From positions 1 to 64,000 of the forward strand of contig CAJNDS010002125.1 in NCBI GenBank assembly GCA_905221605.1: 64,000 bases of DNA, given 5' to 3'. A program made the translations under genes and the position numbers. The stretch comes from Symbiodinium natans (Eukaryota; Sar; Dinophyceae; Suessiales; Symbiodiniaceae). Shown one piece after another: positions 59,416-64,000 of this stretch (position 1 is the stretch's first letter; every line of letters begins with the position of its first letter). Below the pieces are notes generated by a model. That model searched no databases, was not told where the DNA came from, and saw only the letters and a list, made by a program, of their open reading frames with translations.

Positions 59416-59764
59416 GTTGGGGGGTTTGCTGTGTACTAAGGATTTAAGTACACTGGGGCAGATGAAAGGGGACACCCTTGTTTCGGGCAACACCCACATC
59501 CCCCCCACAAGACCCCCCTGCCAGAATCAGCTCACAAAACCCCCAAACCCCAAATCCTACTTGGATTCATGGGTGTTAAGCAGCGCAATTCATTGTCATG
59601 ATTGCTTGTAGAACCTTCTTTCGGGTCCATCTCAGTACCCCTAAACCCCAAACCCCAGAACTTGGCCCGCAACCCAAGTGAGCTTTCCCATGCCAGGCGG
59701 CACGGCGGCGGCACCCGCCAGAACGCGGCACCGGGCGGGGCGCGGCTTCGGAGAGGGGCCTGGA

Positions 59765-59845
59765 GAGAAAGGAGGTTTAGGGCTTCGGGCTTCGGGTTCA
59801 GGGTTCCGGGTTTAAGGTGTAGGGTTTGGGTTTAGGGTTCAGGGC
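59765..59845. repeat. Degenerate telomere-like tract
   Basis: Variants of GGGTTT/GGGCTTC/GGGTTCA repeated over about 80 bp. Confidence 0.75.
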
Positions 59846-60074
59846 CAGGGTTAAGCGGACTCTGGACTAAACTGAGGGCCATCAGATTACATCAGTGCTG
59901 CCGAAAAAGGCCCAGGAACCTGAGATTTTTATCCAACTTGGCCGCTGCCTTCTAGAGCCTTGGGGGGGGGGGGGGGGGTGGTTTGCAGAGTTGCAACGAG
60001 GGCGCACGGCATCTCGAGAATATCAGGGCGAGATCGACGGCTTAGGGCCTTTGGGGCTCCTCCAGAACCTCTGG

Positions 60075-60103
60075 CCCTAAACCCTAAACCCTAAACCCTA
60101 AAC
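60075..60103. repeat. Interstitial telomere-like tract
   Basis: Four CCCTAAA units. Confidence 0.93.
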
Positions 60104-61032
60104 CGCGTCTGGTCCACGCCTCCAGAGAGCAGCTCCTCTCTCTCCAGATCCGCGGGCGCTGCATGGTCGCAAGGCGCCATGGCGCTGATCCAAAAGACGC
60201 TTTGTGATCTGATGGGCTCGCAGGCAAGTATTGGGGGTCCTTTGTTAAGGTGCCGGAAAGGTTGCATGACTTTCGGGCCATCGTCGGGTTGCTGAGGGGG
60301 CCCGGAGGATGGTCGACTTGAGGGTTCGTGCGTAGGAGGCCTCGGCGCAACTTTTTTTCTGCTGGATGGGGATCCGGATCTGCGGTAGTCTGGGTTTGGA
60401 CGGGGCTTCGCATGCCCCGAGGATGAGTTTCGGGTCCCATCGTGCGGTTATGCTGGCCGCCACGGGCCTTGATTCGAAACAGCTCAGCACAAAGAGACCT
60501 TGCAGTTCCAACAGCAGAAAACCTACCAAGCTTTGCGCCATTGCCACGAGACTTCACTTCCCAAGCCTCACGAACTTGTCAGGGTCCATCCGCTCAAAGA
60601 AAACGCAGTGGAAGATTTTCAATCTTCCGGGCCAGGGTTGTGAGGTCGGAGGGTTGGCTTTCTCCTGGCTCTGCACCTGCGAGGAAGTGGCCTGGGTTGC
60701 TCCTTTTTCTGCGAGCTTGTCGGAGTCTGCCTAGTTAACTACGGTCATGCCGTCTTGGACGGGGTCTCGTCTAGTCTAGAAGCAGGAGAATGATGCAGGT
60801 TGAGGCCGGCACTCCATCCAGAGCCTGCTTTGGATCACGGACAGTTATAGGTATGTTCCTTTCGAACCCCCCTGAAGTACTTCATTCCCAGCCAAGCAAA
60901 TCCTACATGTCCGTCCCACCTCCCTGAAATCGCTTATTTGGACGATTCCTGGGTGTTCTCTGTGTTGCGCCCCCCTTTTCAGATGCCCTTCAGATAAGGC
61001 TCCGTATCATAATGTGATACTTAAGCGGACCA

Positions 61033-61495
61033 TCATTTAGAGAAAAAGTAGATCTGCTCTGATTTGGAGCCGAAGCCCTCAACCCTTGTCTTCGAGGCCA
61101 CCAAAAGCCGACACCAAAAGCCACAAGTTGCAGGCGGCTGGCGTTTCATGGCCCACAGCTCACGCTCTAAGCAGCTAGGGAAATCGAATGAACTCAATTG
61201 AGGGAACTCCTGCTTCTCATGCTTGGCGCTTCTCTGGGCGTAGCACTGTTGCATGACGGTGATCCCGTTGCCAAAACCACTCCTGATACCGAAAGCGCCA
61301 TCCTGCAGGACTCGCTTGCCAGGATGGGCGATCAGGCCTCCGAATCCCCAAAATGAACCCGATAAGGGGCCGCTTTAAGGGGCGACAGGGCATAGTAGCC
61401 CATCCTGATGGAGAGGAGTTCCAGCGCTTGCAGGGTGGCATCTTGACCAGGGTTTTGGGCGTTCTCGTCGGCTTTAGCACCAGTTCAAGCATGTC
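61033..61495 (-). CDS. Candidate exons, unknown protein
   Basis: Near 61470-61370 the minus strand reads ADENAQNPGQDATLQALELL followed by SIRMGYYALSPLK. Near 61320-61110 a second frame reads QDGAFGIRSGFGNGITVMQQ, CYAQRSAKHEKQEFPQLSSF, DFPSCLERELWAMKRQPPAT. Both look strongly coding. CAGGATGG occurs at about 61404 and again at about 61306, as expected for an intron flanked by direct repeats, but splicing there does not give the second frame shown. The junction is unresolved. Confidence 0.38.
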
Positions 61496-61710
61496 TCGGG
61501 GAATCTCCCGTCTTTCAAAAGCCTAGGGTACCACCATAGAAACTGCGGAAGCCCTTCTTGGCCCTTGGGGTTCTCGGCCCTTTTGGAACTTGGATGTACT
61601 TCGTATGGAAACCAGCCCCCCCACGGCCTTGGCGTGATGCGCACTCCGCGGCTCTACACTACCGGCTTTTTCGAAGGCAGCTGCCTGAAAGATAACGCGC
61701 AAACACATCA

Positions 61711-61735
61711 AACCTAAACCCTAAACCCCTAAACC
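61711..61735. repeat. Interstitial telomere-like tract
   Basis: Three CCCTAAA-type units. Confidence 0.85.
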
Positions 61736-62629
61736 ATGAACCATGAAATCTAAACCGGCTGGCTGTCGTGAAGGCCTGTTGCCTTCGGTAGAAATGTCGG
61801 GTTTTGCGGCCAGCTGCGGTCTGTCCCAGCAAGAAGCTATCTTGACCTTCCAGACCTACTTTTTGCAGTATCCTTGTATGAATCCTTAACAGGAACTTTC
61901 GAGGAACACTTGGACAAGTAGGTTCAAGTAGGTTCTGGAAGGAACAAGGGTACGTTGGAAAATGCGTTGAAAAGTCTGCTTTGCGCCCAGCCTCAGCAAA
62001 GTCCAGAGGAGCAATGGAAAGTCCCCCCCCCCCCCCCCCAGCCCCCCTTCCCCAAAGCTTGTAGCTTGTAGCTTCCGGGTTCAATCAATGTTCGGGTGCA
62101 GCCAAGAGGCCCCCTTCCTGAGAGGGGATGTGCGGCCGCCACTCCTTCAGGCGTGGGAGGTGGGCTTGTGCTCGAGACCGAGGGGGCCCGAGGGGCTAGT
62201 CCCTAACATGTGATCCTCTTGAACCCAAGAATGGAAACGGAAATTGTGGGAGGGCCTCCGGTCAAAGAGGAACTTAGGAACCAGCATCTCTAGCAGCCAG
62301 GGGGGGGGGGGTGTCGAGGGAGGCAGCGCATGCGCTCCTTGCGTCTGGAGGCCGAAGTGGCTCTCGTCTCAACTGCAGGGGCGCGGCGGCACGGGGCACA
62401 CCCCAAAAATGGCGGCGCACGCCTGGACTCACTTGACCCACGGAAAATGCAGCGTTCTTGCAAATTAGCCAGCTAATTCTGTAGATCATCTGAATAAATA
62501 AGACTACTGCTCTGAGTAACTCATGCTTACAGCATAGCAATGGGAGGCTGAGCGGTCTCTTGCTTCGATCGCAGTGCTGAATCTGAATTGAAGATATTGA
62601 AGGTCTCGAGCCTCACGCATGCGCCGTGG

Positions 62630-62865
62630 CGGGGGGCAGCCGTGGCAAAGGGGGCAAAGGGGATAGGATGGCCGTGGTGTTGGTGGAGGTTGCAGAGGTG
62701 GTCGCGGTTGCTGCAGTTGCCTTGGTGGTCTTTGGAGCTGCTGCTGTGGCAGCTGTGGTGGTTGTGCTGGTCACCGGCTTGCTGGTTGCCTTTGCGGTGG
62801 TGGTGGGGGCGGTTGTGGGGACGGTGCTGGTAGTCAAGGCCCCCGGCTTCACCCAAAGGCTGTAG
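62630..62865. repeat. Imperfect trinucleotide-biased low-complexity tract
   Basis: Variants of GTG/GTT/GCT/GGT keep the sequence open in several frames on both strands: plus strand Val/Ala-rich, minus strand Thr/Ala-rich or His/Asn-rich. No homology is claimed. It is probably a decayed triplet repeat, though a low-complexity coding exon cannot be excluded. Confidence 0.6.
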
Positions 62866-63970
62866 CCAGGTGCTGCGAAGCACTTGCTGACGTCAACCTG
62901 TCAGGAGCGCCGCTAGGCACATCTCCGGGCCCAGTCCGCAACTTCTACACGGGATGCTTTTCCAAGCGGGCGAAGCTGCACACATCCACCGAAAGCATTC
63001 GCACCACGAAACGCCCCTTCAATCCCCGCCCATCCCATCCCCCCGTACCCCCTGCGCCTGTGTGCGCAAATAGCAGGGGCTTGGGTCATAACTCTCGAGA
63101 AGAATAGCAGCCTGAGACATGATCAACATAGGATCGTGGGTGGGCTCGGGATCTGGAATTTGACATCAGTTGCCCATCTATTTCCAATGCGTGTTGATTT
63201 CGGGTGGCCTGTGCTACAACTAAACAATAGTCTCGTCAGAGGTCAACGGTGGAACTTGTGGCTCCTGTTTTAGGGGTCGCTTTGGGGCTCCTTTCTTCTT
63301 AGGCTAACCCCCTCCCCCCAACCCCAAACCCCCAATACAAAGACCGGCCAAAGCCCTTGTCGCCAGTGTGCCTGGCAGGCCGCGATCTCCTCGCAGGCTC
63401 GCAGGCAGTCCAGGGGATGGAAGCCTCCTCGGAAGAAGAGCCAAGGTAACCCCTAAGGTTCTCGGGTCTAAGCCCTAAACCGAAACCCAAAACCCAACCC
63501 CTTAACAGCCTACTTCTTCGTTGGGCCCCAAAAACAGGGCCTGCACAAGAGGCAGTGGGCAGTGAAGGCAAAGACTCACGGATTTCGGGAACACCTCGAC
63601 ACTCTGACAGATGGCACGAGACTGATGCTGGGAATTTAGGGTTGATTACGATTTGCCGGCCGAAGGGTCTGCTTTGGTCCGCGTGCGCCTTCCCAGGGAG
63701 CTCCTTTTTGAGCAGCGCGGACCCATGAGAATCCGCGTCTGGTAAGTATATCAAAGCCCCAGAAACTAGGACCCGGAGTAGGCCCTTATTTCTTTTTTTC
63801 AGGGTTGGGGCCCCCTTCTCATCCCCTTAAAACCAACAATGTAACAAGGGCATGCCGGCATGCCCCTGGCATGAAGGCCGCCCAGCGAAGCTCAAAGCCG
63901 AGTGGCTGTGAAACGGCTCTGGCACACCCGGGATCGGTGTTGCGCCCTGCCCTGACAAGCTTCTGCTCTT

Positions 63971-64000
63971 GGGGGTTTAGGGTTTAGGGTTTAGGGTTTC
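63971..64000. repeat. Telomere-like tract at the window edge (TTTAGGG)n
   Basis: Three and a half units running to the right edge. It may continue, but other tracts in the window are interstitial, so this is not proof of a chromosome end. Confidence 0.9.

Noticed and set aside
63971-64000. Chromosome end
   Set aside because: Only three and a half telomere units are visible, and equal or longer tracts occur inside the window.

Overview
This window is nuclear DNA of a protist, most probably a dinoflagellate of the Symbiodinium/Polarella type; no genus is claimed. The evidence is: short exons (about 40 to 200 nt) separated by introns of about 110 to 150 nt in the best-resolved cases; several introns that fit only, or best, with GC or GA 5' splice sites and with AG|G at both ends; every recognisable gene on the same (minus) strand, as in dinoflagellate unidirectional gene clusters; many short plant-type telomere tracts (TTTAGGG/CCCTAAA) scattered inside the sequence; and abundant microsatellites. 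There are no operons, Shine-Dalgarno sites or bacterial gene packing. Long open frames on the plus strand are mostly antisense shadows of minus-strand exons or products of repeats.

Four genes are recognised with confidence, all on the minus strand. At 166-2338 (running off the left edge) is a major-facilitator transporter of the SLC43 type. At 29821-31580 is a complete three-exon Era-like GTPase of 500 residues with an organelle-type N-terminal extension. At 37830-38627 is a single-exon 265-residue protein with a nucleotidyltransferase signature (GS...T.I..SDhDy plus a later Asp). At 49633-51877 is a short-chain dehydrogenase/reductase of the retinol-dehydrogenase/WWOX type, in six recognised exons; its N-terminal NAD(P)-binding exon was not found. 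Upstream of the nucleotidyltransferase, 38822-41733 holds exons of a tryptophan-motif repeat protein (AWR/AWK helices, possibly Sfi1-like) whose last exon ends 195 bp before the nucleotidyltransferase start codon.

Weaker minus-strand exon candidates of unknown function lie near 4.5-5.9, 9.3, 14.6, 22.3, 24.9, 25.9, 34.1, 45.3-46.0, 46.7, 52.2, 55.1, 56.3, 57.8-58.4, 58.7-59.2 and 61.0-61.5 kb. Most of the remaining 10-20, 27-29, 31.6-37.7, 42-45 and 46-49 kb shows no gene that I can support. It holds microsatellites, telomere-like tracts and short inverted-repeat elements.

The most interesting signal is the link between introns and repeats. Introns in the transporter and the dehydrogenase are flanked by 8-bp direct repeats containing AGGA (GCAGGAGC, CCAGGAGA) and splice most sensibly with GA donors. 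Introns in the GTPase fit GC donors, and one is a foldback. A perfect 19-bp inverted repeat at 33951-34041 sits inside a putative GC-AG intron bounded by AGGCG repeats, and a diverged relative lies at 48578-48670. A second ~105-bp terminal-inverted-repeat family has at least seven copies plus a half copy. This looks like introner-type elements, DNA transposons that create introns on insertion, at several stages of decay. Other oddities are an AT-rich ~1.1-kb island at 3.0-4.1 kb and a decayed 54-bp (18-codon) tandem repeat at 26.8 kb.
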